Notes: generated by a model from the sequence alone, not told the origin. A DNA stretch of 64,000 nt from Acuticoccus sp. MNP-M23 (GCF_031195445.1 NZ_CP133480.1:1240001-1304000), one strand, 5' to 3'; shown: positions 50,832-59,403, counted from the stretch's first letter. Made by a program: numbers and translations.

Positions 50832-52336
50832 GCGGCGTCTCCTGCCATGGCTTTGATGAAGGTCGCTTCGGAAAAGTCGGCGGCCAGAATGTCGGCGCCG
50901 GCGCGGCCGGCAACGAACGGCACGACTCGCTCGGTGACGTCCTCGATCTCGAGAAGGTCGGACGATGCGATCAGGATCGCGGCGCCCTTGTCCGCCAGCG
51001 CGCGGATGTGGTGGTAGATTTCCTGCTTGGCGCCAACGTCGACGCCCTCGGTCGGCTCGATGAAGATCATCACGCGGTAACGGTCCTCGGCGCCGTAGAG
51101 CCACTTGCCGAGCGAGACCTTCTGCTTGTTGCCGCCCGACAGCGTCTTGATGGTCTGCCCCGGCCCGGTGGTGCGCACGTTGAGAAGGTCGATGATCCGG
51201 CGCGCCTCGCGCGTCTCGCGACCGCCGAAGAGAACGCCGGCGGTGGCGCAGGTTTCGGGATGCACCATCGAGAGGTTTTCGGTGATGGTGCCGTCGGCCA
51301 CCAGAGCATTTTCCATCCGGTGGTCGGGCACGAAGGCGACGCCGCGGCGCTCCATGGCGCGGGGGCTCGGGCGCGCCACAGCCTCGCCGCCAATGGCGAT
51401 CTCGCCCGATGTCACGCCGAGCCGCTGGTAGAGCGAGCGGGCAAAGCCGAAATGGCCGGCGCCAGTCAGACCGATGAGGCCGACGATTTCGCCCGGATGC
51501 AGATCGAAATGCGCAACGTTGACCGTCCCGACCTTCCAGTCCTTCACCGTCAGAACGGGGTTGCCGGTCCGGGCGGCGGACTGGCGGTTGGCCGCCTTGC
51601 CGGCGCTGTCGCCGGTGCGGCGCAGCATCAGATCGACCATCCGCGTCTCGGTCATCTCGGACGCCGGATGGGTGCCGACGAGCGCGCCGTCGCGCAAAAC
51701 CGTGATCCGGTCCGACAGCGCCAGCACCTCGGACAGAAAGTGGCTGATGAGGATCACGCCGATGCCGCGCCCGGGCAGGCTCCTGATGATCTCCCAGAGG
51801 ATCTTCTTCTCGCGGCTCTGGAGCGTCGCGGTCGGTTCGTCCAGAATGAGAAACTTCACGTCCGAACGGAGCGCGCGGACGATCTCGATCACCTTGCGCT
51901 CGGCGACGTCCAGCGTCTCGACGGGCACCGAAAGGTCGATATCGATGCCGGGAAACCAGTCGGCGAGCAGCGTTCTTGCGCGCTTCAGGACTGCGCCCTG
52001 GCGGATGATGGTGCCTGCGATACGGGGCTCGTCGCCAAGCAGGATGTTCTGCGCGCCGGTGAGCGAGGGGACGAGGCTGCCCTCCTGGCTCACAAGGGCA
52101 ATACCGAGGCCCAGCGCAGCGCGCGGAGAATCGAAGCGGACGGGTTTCCCTTCAATCTCGACGGTACCGTCGGTGGGGTGACGGGTTCCTGCCAGAATGC
52201 TCATCAGGGTGGACTTGCCCGCCCCGTTCTCGCCGATCAGCCCATGGACCTCGCCCGACCTGAAGTCGACGCTCACCCGGTCGAGCGCACGGCTGCCGGG
52301 AAATTCCATGACGATCTCGTTCAGGCGCACGCTCAT
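50828..52336 (-). CDS. Sugar ABC transporter double ATPase (RbsA/MglA type)
   Basis: 502 aa with two nucleotide-binding domains. Domain 1 has a good Walker A (GENGAGKST, 35-43) and Walker B (FLILDEPTA) but an altered signature (LDVAERK, 142-148). Domain 2 has a degenerate Walker A (GLTGAGHFG, no GKS/T) and Walker B IFIEPTEG, in which the usual Asp is Ile, but an intact signature LSGGNKQ. So only one full composite ATP site is expected. Degeneracy of one site is common in CUT2 ATPases, but loss of the Walker B Asp goes further. Coupled to the permease by GTGA. Confidence 0.92.
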   Translation of the reverse strand: MSVRLNEIVMEFPGSRALDRVSVDFRSGEVHGLIGENGAGKSTLMSILAGTRHPTDGTVEIEGKPVRFDSPRAALGLGIALVSQEGSLVPSLTGAQNILLGDEPRIAGTIIRQGAVLKRARTLLADWFPGIDIDLSVPVETLDVAERKVIEIVRALRSDVKFLILDEPTATLQSREKKILWEIIRSLPGRGIGVILISHFLSEVLALSDRITVLRDGALVGTHPASEMTETRMVDLMLRRTGDSAGKAANRQSAARTGNPVLTVKDWKVGTVNVAHFDLHPGEIVGLIGLTGAGHFGFARSLYQRLGVTSGEIAIGGEAVARPSPRAMERRGVAFVPDHRMENALVADGTITENLSMVHPETCATAGVLFGGRETREARRIIDLLNVRTTGPGQTIKTLSGGNKQKVSLGKWLYGAEDRYRVMIFIEPTEGVDVGAKQEIYHHIRALADKGAAILIASSDLLEIEDVTERVVPFVAGRAGADILAADFSEATFIKAMAGDAA

Positions 52337-52414
52337 GGCCCGTCCAATCGTTCGATTGATGAAAGAAGAATACGGGCCCGGCCAGGCCGGACCCGTAAGT
52401 TCACTCGGGGAGTG

Positions 52415-53350
52415 TTACTGAAACTCTGCGCAGTTGGTCTTGGTGACCAGCGGCGCGTCCATGTAGACGGTGTTCGACGGGATGACGTCTTCCTTCGCCT
52501 TGCCGTCCTCCACAATGGCGGTGATCCATTCGCCGACCTGCTCGCCCATGCCTTCGAACGGCTGGCTGACCGTGGCGATCATCATGGAATCAGGCTTGCA
52601 GACTTCGGCGACGGCCTGGGGATGACCGTCAATGCCGATGACCTTCACGTCCGACAGGCCCGATGCCTTCATGACGTTGATGGCAGCCTGTGCAGGCTCG
52701 TCCCACGGCGCCCATACGGCGGTGATGTCCTGACCGAAGCGGGCGACATAGTCCTGCATGGTGCGGGTCGTGTCTTCGAAGAAGGCCGTGTAGTCGATGT
52801 TGTGCTCGGCCAGCACGTTGACGCCCTGGTACTCCTTCAGCACGTCGGCCATCACGTCGCCGCGCTTGCGGGTGCCGTGGTGCTCGGCCATGCGCAGGAA
52901 GATGAGGTTGCCCTCGCCGCCCATCTCGTCGAGCAGGTAGGGGGACACGTCGGCGGACATGGCCCAGTTGTTGGTGGTGATGTCGACCATCACACCGTCG
53001 ATGAAGCCGCTGTCGACCGAGAAGATCGGGATGCCGGCGTCGAGCGCGACCTGGATCGCAGCGCGGGAGGCGCGCAGATCCGACATGGTGATGATGATGG
53101 CGTCCACGCCGCGGGACGCTGCATCCTGCAGGTTGGAGGCGGTCGCTTCGCCGGAGCCGCCGGAGTCGAGGAACGACACGTTCCAGTCCTTGCCGCTCTC
53201 GTCCAGCCATTCCTGGAAGCCGGCCTTCACGCGCTGCTCGGACTGGGCCGCTGCGTTGGAATGGACCCAGGCCACGTCGAACGCGGAGGCACCGGTGGCC
53301 GTCATGGTGACGGCCGTAGCCAGCACCGCTGTGAGGGTGAGCTTGTTCAT
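52415..53350 (-). CDS. Sugar ABC transporter substrate-binding protein (RbsB-like)
   Basis: 311 aa from ATG 53350, preceded by GGGAGGAC about 6 bases upstream. Sec signal peptide of about 22 residues ending GASAFDVAW. Type I periplasmic-binding fold: QDAASRGVDAIIITMSDLRA, GIPIFSVDSGF, AVWAPWDEPAQAAINVM, VKVIGIDGHPQAV. First gene of the ten-gene sugar operon. A candidate promoter with a perfect TTGACA lies upstream. Confidence 0.93.
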   Translation of the reverse strand: MNKLTLTAVLATAVTMTATGASAFDVAWVHSNAAAQSEQRVKAGFQEWLDESGKDWNVSFLDSGGSGEATASNLQDAASRGVDAIIITMSDLRASRAAIQVALDAGIPIFSVDSGFIDGVMVDITTNNWAMSADVSPYLLDEMGGEGNLIFLRMAEHHGTRKRGDVMADVLKEYQGVNVLAEHNIDYTAFFEDTTRTMQDYVARFGQDITAVWAPWDEPAQAAINVMKASGLSDVKVIGIDGHPQAVAEVCKPDSMMIATVSQPFEGMGEQVGEWITAIVEDGKAKEDVIPSNTVYMDAPLVTKTNCAEFQ

Positions 53351-53406
53351 CAATGTCCTCCCGGACGGTTTCATTGTTATCGCCACGGCTCTCTGACCGT
53401 GCATTG

Positions 53407-53434
53407 ATGCTACATCAGCGCGAACAATTGTCAA
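53407..53434 (-). promoter_or_regulatory. Promoter of the sugar operon with overlapping operator candidate
   Basis: On the minus strand TTGACA (53434-53429), a 16-base spacer, then TAGCAT (53412-53407). An ACAATTGT palindrome at 53424-53431 overlaps the -35 box and is a plausible SorC-type regulator site. The -10 box begins about 57 bases upstream of the receptor gene's start. Confidence 0.5.
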
Positions 53435-53499
53435 TCTCAATTACATCTGCTCAGGACAAAAATCATTGCGCGTCCGAACCCGTGCGCTAAGAGATTGTT

Positions 53500-54519
53500 A
53501 TGTCCGAACTTTCCGATATTCAGCTGATGACCCGAGCCGCCTGGCTCTATTATGTGGCCGGCCTCAATCAGGAGGCTGCCGCCGGGCGAATGGGCCTGTC
53601 ACGCGCGCGGGTGAACCGCCTCCTGCAACAGGCGCGGGAAAGCGGGCTGGTCTCCATCACCATCAACGCCAACGATATCGGCCTCCTGCCGGTGGAGGAG
53701 GCGATCCGCGCGGCGTTCGGTCTGGACTTCTGCATCGCGACCCCGGCCTACGGGCTCAGCGATGTGGAGCGCGCCTCAAACCCGCAGCTGGGCGCCTTGC
53801 CGATCCGGGCGGTGGGGGCTGCCGCCGCGCGTTATCTGCGCGAGACGCTGAACGCCAGGCCGGATGCCGTGGTCGGCACCGGATGGGGCCGGACGCTGGC
53901 GCAGATGAGCAAGCAGATGGCGGGGATCAGCGCCCCCAAGGCACGGTTCGTGAGCCTGATGGGATCGCTCACCGCCAATTCCGCCTTCAACCCGTTCGAG
54001 GTGGTCCAGTCGCTGGCGCAGGCGACGGGGGGTGACGGCTTCTTCCTGCCCGTCCCCTTCATTGCCGACACGCCGCAGGACCGCGATACGCTGCTTGCCC
54101 AGCAAACCGTCGCAAAGGCGCTGGAGCTTGCCCGCTACACCGACATTGCGATGATTTCCGTCGGCGAACTCACCGAAACCTCGCTGCTGCGCCGGCAGGA
54201 CATGATCAGCCAACAGGAGCTGACCGCACTGCGCGACGCGGGCGCTGTGGGCGACACCAACGGGATCTTCTTCGATGCGAAGGGATGGCCGGTGCCGCAC
54301 GAGCTCAACCACCGCACCATCGCCGTCGGGTTCGAGGATCTGCGCAGGGCCACCACGGTCGTGCTGGCGGCCGGCGCAGAAAAAATCGACGCAACGCGGG
54401 CAATTCTGGCCAGCGGTGTCGCGCGCGGCATCATCGTCGACGGGGATACTGCCTGCCTTCTCGCCGAAGCGGTCGCCCCGGGCTCGGCCCGAGACGCGAT
54501 GGCTCAGGCAAAGCCGTAG
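53500..54519 (+). CDS. SorC/DeoR-type sugar-binding transcriptional regulator
   Basis: 339 aa. N-terminal HTH with WLYYVAGLNQEAAAGRMGLSRARVNRLLQQAR (residues 16-47 in sense), then the phosphosugar-binding domain: VVGTGWGRTLAQM, LMGSLTANSAFNPFEVVQSLA, ISVGEL, GDTNGIFFDAKG and the final TDGDTACLLAEA-like end. SorC regulators respond to phosphorylated sugars, so the product of the FGGY kinase is the likely inducer. Divergent from the sugar operon by 149 bases. Its 3' end overlaps the convergent amidohydrolase by 16 bases. Confidence 0.93.
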   Translation: MSELSDIQLMTRAAWLYYVAGLNQEAAAGRMGLSRARVNRLLQQARESGLVSITINANDIGLLPVEEAIRAAFGLDFCIATPAYGLSDVERASNPQLGALPIRAVGAAAARYLRETLNARPDAVVGTGWGRTLAQMSKQMAGISAPKARFVSLMGSLTANSAFNPFEVVQSLAQATGGDGFFLPVPFIADTPQDRDTLLAQQTVAKALELARYTDIAMISVGELTETSLLRRQDMISQQELTALRDAGAVGDTNGIFFDAKGWPVPHELNHRTIAVGFEDLRRATTVVLAAGAEKIDATRAILASGVARGIIVDGDTACLLAEAVAPGSARDAMAQAKP

Positions 54520-55379
54520 AGCCGGGCAGGGTTGGCGACGAGGATCTGCTGGCGGGCCGGCGGGTCCGGCACCACGCGCAGGAAGGCGTCCAGCAAGTGC
54601 CCGGCATCCGGCATCGGCCGCTCACCCAGCATGATGTGCGGCCAGTCGCTGCCCCAGAGGCAACGCTCGGGGTTGGCCGCCACCAGTGCGGCGACAAACG
54701 GGTCCGCGTCAGTGTAGGGGGATTCTGCACTGCGGAAGAGGGCTGACAGCTTCACGTGGACCAGCCCTTCAGCCACCAGCTGGCGCAGCAGCGCGAAGCC
54801 CGGTGCGTCGATGCCTGCGGCGATGTCGGGCTGGGCGATGTGGTCGATCACCACCGGCACCGGCAGCCTGCGGATCAGTTGGCCCGCCGCCGCCATGTGT
54901 TGCGGCGCCTGGAGCAGCATCTGGATGTGCATGTCCCGTTCGGCAAGCCTGTCCGCCAGCCCCGCCACAGCGTCGAACGCAAAAATGCCCCAGCGGTCGT
55001 AGTTGAGCCGGATACCGGCGTAGCCTTCCGCCTTGAGGGCATCGAGGGTGGCACCATCCGCATCGGCAGGAACGAGCCCGACGGCGCGGAAATTCTTGCG
55101 GCCAAGCCGCTTCAGCGCGGCGGTGGTGACGCTGTTGTCGTTGCCATACATGAGCGACTGGATCAGCACGCCGCGTGCAAAACCCAGCGTTTCGAGGTGG
55201 GTTTTCACCCGCTCGACCCAGTCGTCCAGCGTGCCGGGGGCGGGGCTTTCGCTGCGCCCCTCCCACAACGGAAATTCGGCGGGGTCGCCGAACATGTGAA
55301 AGTGCGCGTCGCACGCGCCCGCCGGCAAAATGGCGGACGGAGCGGACGGGCGGCGATGCGGCATGCGGGACTGGTTCAT
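54504..55379 (-). CDS. Amidohydrolase-2 family TIM-barrel hydrolase (PDC hydrolase-like)
   Basis: 291 aa from ATG 55379; an ATG at 55415 would add 12 residues, and neither has a strong ribosome site. Metal motif ACDAHFHMFGD (HxH), VVIDHIAQPD, VHVKLSALFR, and the catalytic Asp in CLWGSDWPH. This set is typical of 2-pyrone-4,6-dicarboxylate lactonase-like and related sugar-lactone hydrolases. Convergent with the SorC gene, so it need not be part of that operon; its role is unassigned. Confidence 0.87.
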   Translation of the reverse strand: MNQSRMPHRRPSAPSAILPAGACDAHFHMFGDPAEFPLWEGRSESPAPGTLDDWVERVKTHLETLGFARGVLIQSLMYGNDNSVTTAALKRLGRKNFRAVGLVPADADGATLDALKAEGYAGIRLNYDRWGIFAFDAVAGLADRLAERDMHIQMLLQAPQHMAAAGQLIRRLPVPVVIDHIAQPDIAAGIDAPGFALLRQLVAEGLVHVKLSALFRSAESPYTDADPFVAALVAANPERCLWGSDWPHIMLGERPMPDAGHLLDAFLRVVPDPPARQQILVANPARLYGFA

Positions 55380-55483
55380 GGCGCCGATGGTAGCCGGGTT
55401 TGCGCGCCCGTCCATCGCCGTCCGTCGCCATTTGCGCCGGGCGACGCCTGCGCTACACCCGGACCCACAACAGGAGCGCAGAC

Positions 55484-56251
55484 ATGAAGCTTGACCAATC
55501 GGTTGCGGCCGTCGTCACCGGCGGTGCATCGGGCCTTGGCGCGGCCACCGCACGGGCCATTGCCGCCACGGGCGCAAAGGTCGCCCTCTTCGACATGACC
55601 GAGGACGCCGGAAAGGCCATTGCCGAGGAAATCGGCGGCGTGTTCGTGAAGGTGGACGTGACCAGCGAAGACAGCCTGAAGGCCGGCTTCGAGGCTGCGC
55701 GCGCCGCCCATGGGCAGGAACGCATTCTGGTCAACTGCGCCGGCATCGCGCCGGTGGCAAAGACCGTGTCGCGCGGCGCGGCGCACCCGTTCGACATGTT
55801 CGCCAAGGTCATCGACGTGAACCTCGTCGGCACGTTTCGGGCAGCAGCCCTGTCGGCGCTCGGCATGTCCACCACCGAGACCGTTGACGACGACGGCACC
55901 CGCGGCGTCATCATCAACACCGCCTCCGTCGCCTCGTTCGACGGGCAGATCGGGCAGGCGGCCTATGCGGCATCCAAGGGCGGTGTTGCAGCGCTGACCC
56001 TGCCGCTGGCGCGCGACCTGTCGCAGTTCGGCATCCGGGTCATGACCATCGCGCCCGGCATTTTCGAAACGCCAATGCTGATCGGCCTTGGCGAGAAGGT
56101 GGTGAACTCGCTCGGCACCCAGGTGCCCTTCCCGCAGCGCCTCGGCCGACCGGACGAGTACGCCGCGCTGGCAATGGCAATCATCGACAACGGCCTCCTC
56201 AACGGGGAAACCATCCGCCTCGACGGGGCCATCCGGATGGCCCCGCGCTGA
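55484..56251 (+). CDS. SDR-family oxidoreductase, 3-hydroxyacyl-CoA dehydrogenase-like
   Basis: 255 aa from ATG 55484 with CAGGAG 8 bases upstream. Resembles the type II 3-hydroxyacyl-CoA dehydrogenase (HSD17B10-like) branch: TGGASGLGAATARAI, LFDMTEDAG with Asp favouring NAD, VNCAGIAPVAKTV, NTASVASFDGQIGQAAYAASKGGV with Ser-Tyr-Lys, IAPGIFETPML, and FPQRLGRPDEYAALAM. A fatty-acid or branched-chain beta-oxidation step is likely, but no other beta-oxidation gene is adjacent. Monocistronic, divergent from the amidohydrolase. Confidence 0.92.
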   Translation: MKLDQSVAAVVTGGASGLGAATARAIAATGAKVALFDMTEDAGKAIAEEIGGVFVKVDVTSEDSLKAGFEAARAAHGQERILVNCAGIAPVAKTVSRGAAHPFDMFAKVIDVNLVGTFRAAALSALGMSTTETVDDDGTRGVIINTASVASFDGQIGQAAYAASKGGVAALTLPLARDLSQFGIRVMTIAPGIFETPMLIGLGEKVVNSLGTQVPFPQRLGRPDEYAALAMAIIDNGLLNGETIRLDGAIRMAPR

Positions 56252-56291
56252 CGGCACGCGGTCCCGGCTGCACGCGCCGCTCACGCAAAGG

Positions 56292-57722
56292 CTAGCGTTC
56301 GCGCCCTGGCGATGACGCTGCGAGCGGCAAGCGGATGGTGGCCACAAGGCCGCCCTCCGCGCCGTTGGCGAGCGTGACCGTTCCGCCATGGGCGCGCAGG
56401 ATCGTGCGGGCGATGGAGAGGCCGAGGCCGGCGCCGCCGCTTTCAAGGCTCCGGCTTTCCTCCAGCCGGGTGAAAGGCTCGAACACCGCGTCCAGCTGCT
56501 CCGGCGGGATGCCGGAGCCCTTGTCGGTCACGGTGATTTCGGCGGTGTCTCCGGCAGCTACAATGCGCACGGTGGCGCCGCCGGCATAGCGCTGCGCGTT
56601 GCCCAGAATGTTGGCGAAGGCACGCGACAGCGATACCGGACGGCCGGGGACGGTAAAGGTCTGCGGCCCTTCGTAGGTGTGGTCCGGCACGTCGGCGCAC
56701 AGACCCTGCAATATGGTTGCGATGTCCACCGTGGCGGCAGGTTCGCTCTCGGCTTCGTTGCGGCCCCATTCGAGCAGGCCGTCGGCCATAACGCGCATTT
56801 CTTCCAGCGTGCGGACCATGGCGTCGCGGGTGGCGTCGTCCAGCATTTCGGCGCGGATGCGCAGTGATGTGATGGGTGTGCGCAAGTCGTGGCCGACGGC
56901 GGCGATGGTGCGGGCGCGTTCGGCATCGAACGCCGCAATGCGGGTTTGCATGGCGTTGAAGGCCGCGGCGGCGCTGCGGACTTCCCGCGGGCCCGCTTCG
57001 GCAACGCGGGCGGCACGGTCCCCCGCCCCTGCCCTCGCCGCAGCACGCGCCAACTGGTTGAGCGGGCGCGTGATGCGGCGGATGAAGCCAAGGCCGACGA
57101 TCAGCACCGCCACCAGCGACAGGGCGAGCGCAAACACCACCGCCCCGCTGACAACGGGCGGCGCCCAGTCCGGACGGCGCTGGATCACGTTGAGCCATGT
57201 GCCATCGCCCAGCGGCACCGATGCCTCGACCCGGGTGAGGCGCAGCGGCGGGCCGCGCCGATCGCGCGGGCCGCCGCGCCGGGGCCGCCGATCGCCGTCA
57301 TCGCGTTCGCGGCCATGGCGGTGGGACCGGCCGCGGTCGCGCCGTGGCTCCGGACCATCACTGACGGCGATCCGCGCGTCAGCCGCACTGTCACCCAGAG
57401 CGTCGCGCAGGGTTTGAAGGAGGGCGGTGGTGCGCGCGTTCGTGTCGCTTCGGGCGAGGAGCGGCCTCGGGTCCACCGTGAGGCGGCTGAACGGGCTGGA
57501 TGCGGCGCGCGCAATCTCGCGGCGCATGTCCGGCTGGACGTTGGTGAGGATCGGCAGCAGCGACACGATCCGCTCCACCTGCAAGCCGCGGCGCGCCTCG
57601 CGGGCAAACCGGCTCTGTTCGAAATTGAGGATCGCCAGCGCGACGACGTTGGCCGCAACCAGCGCCAGCGCCAGAATGAGGATCAGCTGGCCGGCAAGAC
57701 TTTGGGGCCGCGCAAGCCTCAC
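56292..57722 (-). CDS. EnvZ-like sensor histidine kinase
   Basis: 476 aa from GTG 57722, which overlaps the regulator stop (GTGA). TM1 spans about 9-32, a periplasmic sensor about 33-188, TM2 about 189-214, then a HAMP region. Phospho-acceptor His278 is in AAVGHDLRTPI; N box NILGNAQRYA; G1 DKGSGIPP; G2 GAGLGLSI. The periplasmic part holds an unusual Arg/His/Asp/Gly low-complexity stretch at about 124-158. The target EF-hand protein, divergent from this pair, carries a similar stretch. A cation or metal stimulus is a reasonable guess. Confidence 0.93.
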   Translation of the reverse strand: MRLARPQSLAGQLILILALALVAANVVALAILNFEQSRFAREARRGLQVERIVSLLPILTNVQPDMRREIARAASSPFSRLTVDPRPLLARSDTNARTTALLQTLRDALGDSAADARIAVSDGPEPRRDRGRSHRHGRERDDGDRRPRRGGPRDRRGPPLRLTRVEASVPLGDGTWLNVIQRRPDWAPPVVSGAVVFALALSLVAVLIVGLGFIRRITRPLNQLARAAARAGAGDRAARVAEAGPREVRSAAAAFNAMQTRIAAFDAERARTIAAVGHDLRTPITSLRIRAEMLDDATRDAMVRTLEEMRVMADGLLEWGRNEAESEPAATVDIATILQGLCADVPDHTYEGPQTFTVPGRPVSLSRAFANILGNAQRYAGGATVRIVAAGDTAEITVTDKGSGIPPEQLDAVFEPFTRLEESRSLESGGAGLGLSIARTILRAHGGTVTLANGAEGGLVATIRLPLAASSPGRER

Positions 57723-58435
57723 GGCGTTTCGTCCGGTGTCACCGTTGGCGCGAGGCGATAGCCGCCGCCCCATTCGGTGACGATGATGGCGGGCTGCTTG
57801 GGGTCGTCCTCCAGCTTGCGGCGCAGCCGGCTGACCTGATTGTCGATGGCGCGGTCGTAGGCCTTTGCCTCGCGCCCCTGCGTGATGTCGAGGAGCTGGT
57901 CGCGGGTGAGGATCTGGCCGGGGCGCTCCACCAGCGCCGAGAGAAGCCGCACCTCGGCAGTGGTGAGGCTGATGGGTTCCGCGCCATGGCGGGAAACGGT
58001 GCGGGCCGCGGGGTCGTAGCGCCAGCCGGCGAAGATCACCGGACCGTCCCCGGATGCGGCGGGCTGGCCGGGCACCCGGCGCAGCACCGCGCGGATCCGG
58101 GCCAGAAGCTCGCGCGGGTTGAAGGGCTTTACCACATAGTCGTCGGCGCCAAGCTCAAGGCCGACAATACGGTCGGCCTCGTCGGCCATCGCGGTGAGGA
58201 GGATGACCGGCGGACCGCCGCGCGCCGTCAGCCAGCGGCAAAGCGAGAGGCCGTTTTCGCCGGGCATCATCACGTCGAGCACGACGAGGTCGATGGCACC
58301 GTCCTGCACGGCGGCACGGCCGGCGGCTGCGTCCGCGGCAAGGCTGACGCGGTGGCCCTGCGCCTTCAGGTAGGCGCCCAGCGGCTCGCGGATGTCGCGC
58401 GCGTCGTCGACGATGAGGATGTGCGGTTCGGTCAT
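57719..58435 (-). CDS. OmpR-family response regulator
   Basis: 238 aa. Receiver domain with acidic pocket Asp10-Asp11, phosphorylation site Asp54 (VVLDVMMPGE), Thr in LLTAMAD, Lys in VVKPF. The winged-helix DNA-binding domain spans about 135-235 (LTTAEVRLLSALVERPGQILTRDQLL, RAIDNQVSRLRRKLEDDPK, TEWGGGYRL). Paired and coupled with the kinase. The double direct-repeat site at 58478-58524 is its probable operator, controlling itself and the EF-hand gene. Confidence 0.95.
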   Translation of the reverse strand: MTEPHILIVDDARDIREPLGAYLKAQGHRVSLAADAAAGRAAVQDGAIDLVVLDVMMPGENGLSLCRWLTARGGPPVILLTAMADEADRIVGLELGADDYVVKPFNPRELLARIRAVLRRVPGQPAASGDGPVIFAGWRYDPAARTVSRHGAEPISLTTAEVRLLSALVERPGQILTRDQLLDITQGREAKAYDRAIDNQVSRLRRKLEDDPKQPAIIVTEWGGGYRLAPTVTPDETP

Positions 58436-58477
58436 GTTTCAGCGATAGCGGGAAATCTGGCGGTGAATGCAGGGAAT

Positions 58478-58524
58478 TTGTCGCAATCTGTCGCAGATTG
58501 GCAGGTTGCGACAGACGGCGACAA
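58478..58524. promoter_or_regulatory. Symmetrical double response-regulator operator
   Basis: TGTCGC occurs at 58479-58484 and 58489-58494, exactly 10 bp apart; its complement GCGACA occurs at 58508-58513 and 58518-58523, also 10 bp apart. So there are two head-to-tail OmpR-type half-site pairs facing opposite ways, centred between the regulator gene and the EF-hand gene. The 10-bp spacing is what OmpR-family dimers recognise. Confidence 0.75.
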
Positions 58525-58617
58525 TCTCGCCTCACGCCGACACACATTCGGGCGCGGACGTTCGTATCTCAGGTCTCGGCGGGCAACACCGCCCGAAACC
58601 AGACAAGGATGTCAGAC

Positions 58618-59289
58618 ATGAACTTTCCGAGCAAAGTGGTGATCGTCACAGCCGGGCTCACCGTGGCTGGCGCGGCCCTTGCGGGCGCAGCGCAGCTGAC
58701 ACCGGCAGCGATGATGCCAGGCGGGGCCGAAAACGGCGTCAGCCTCGTGCATATGGATGGCGGCGACCGCGATCACGGCAAGCGCCACGGCAAGCGCGGT
58801 GAACGCGGCGAGCGGCATGGCAAGCGCCACGGCATGCGGCACGGCCGGCGCGGTCCGGGCGGTCGCCACGGTGCACGCGGCCCCTTCGGCCCGGTGATGG
58901 CGGTGGTCGACATGCCGGCGCTGATGAAAGCGGCCGACACCGACGGTGACCGCTCGCTCACCCAGGACGAGATCGACGCCTTCATCAACGTGAAGGTCGA
59001 GCTTGGCGACGCAAACGGCGATGGCAGCGTCACCCTCGGCGAATTCGAGACGATCTGGCTCGACCTCACCCGCCAGGCGATGGTCCGCAGCTTCCAGCAT
59101 CTCGACAAGGACGGCGACGCGACGATCACCGCCGTGGAGATCGATGACCAGTTCGGCACTGTGGTCGAGAAGATGGACCGCAACGGCGATGGCAAGATCG
59201 GCCGTGACGACCGCGGCCGCAGGTTCGGCAAGGGCGGCCCGCGCGGCCCGCAGCAGCCTGCACCGCAGGACGACAGCACGAACGGCTGA
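58618..59289 (+). CDS. Exported EF-hand calcium-binding protein with His/Arg/Gly-rich segment
   Basis: 223 aa from ATG 58618, chosen for AAGGA about 9 bases upstream; ATG 58609 is too close to it. A signal peptide or anchor helix at about 6-25 (VVIVTAGLTVAGAALAGAA) is followed by a His/Arg/Lys/Gly-rich stretch at 47-90. Four EF-hand loops follow: DTDGDRSLTQDE (107-118), DANGDGSVTLGE (131-142), DKDGDATITAVE (163-174) and DRNGDGKIGRDD (187-198). The tail is Gly/Pro/Gln-rich. Probably a periplasmic calcium or cation sensor or buffer, controlled by the divergent two-component system. Confidence 0.9.
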   Translation: MNFPSKVVIVTAGLTVAGAALAGAAQLTPAAMMPGGAENGVSLVHMDGGDRDHGKRHGKRGERGERHGKRHGMRHGRRGPGGRHGARGPFGPVMAVVDMPALMKAADTDGDRSLTQDEIDAFINVKVELGDANGDGSVTLGEFETIWLDLTRQAMVRSFQHLDKDGDATITAVEIDDQFGTVVEKMDRNGDGKIGRDDRGRRFGKGGPRGPQQPAPQDDSTNG

Positions 59290-59310
59290 ACCGCACCGTT
59301 TCTGACCGAC

Positions 59311-59352
59311 CGTGAAGGATTTCACGCCACCGCGTCGCCATCAGGCGGCGCG
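59311..59352 (+). terminator. Tandem hairpins after the EF-hand gene
   Basis: CGTGAA-GGAT-TTCACG (59311-59326), then CGCGTCGCC-ATCA-GGCGGCGCG (59331-59352, one G-T pair), beginning 21 bases past the stop. Likely transcript end; no T-run. Confidence 0.45.
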
Positions 59353-59403
59353 GCCTGCACTTATTTTGCGCCTGATACAAATAACGCCTAGAGAATTTCA
59401 GTA

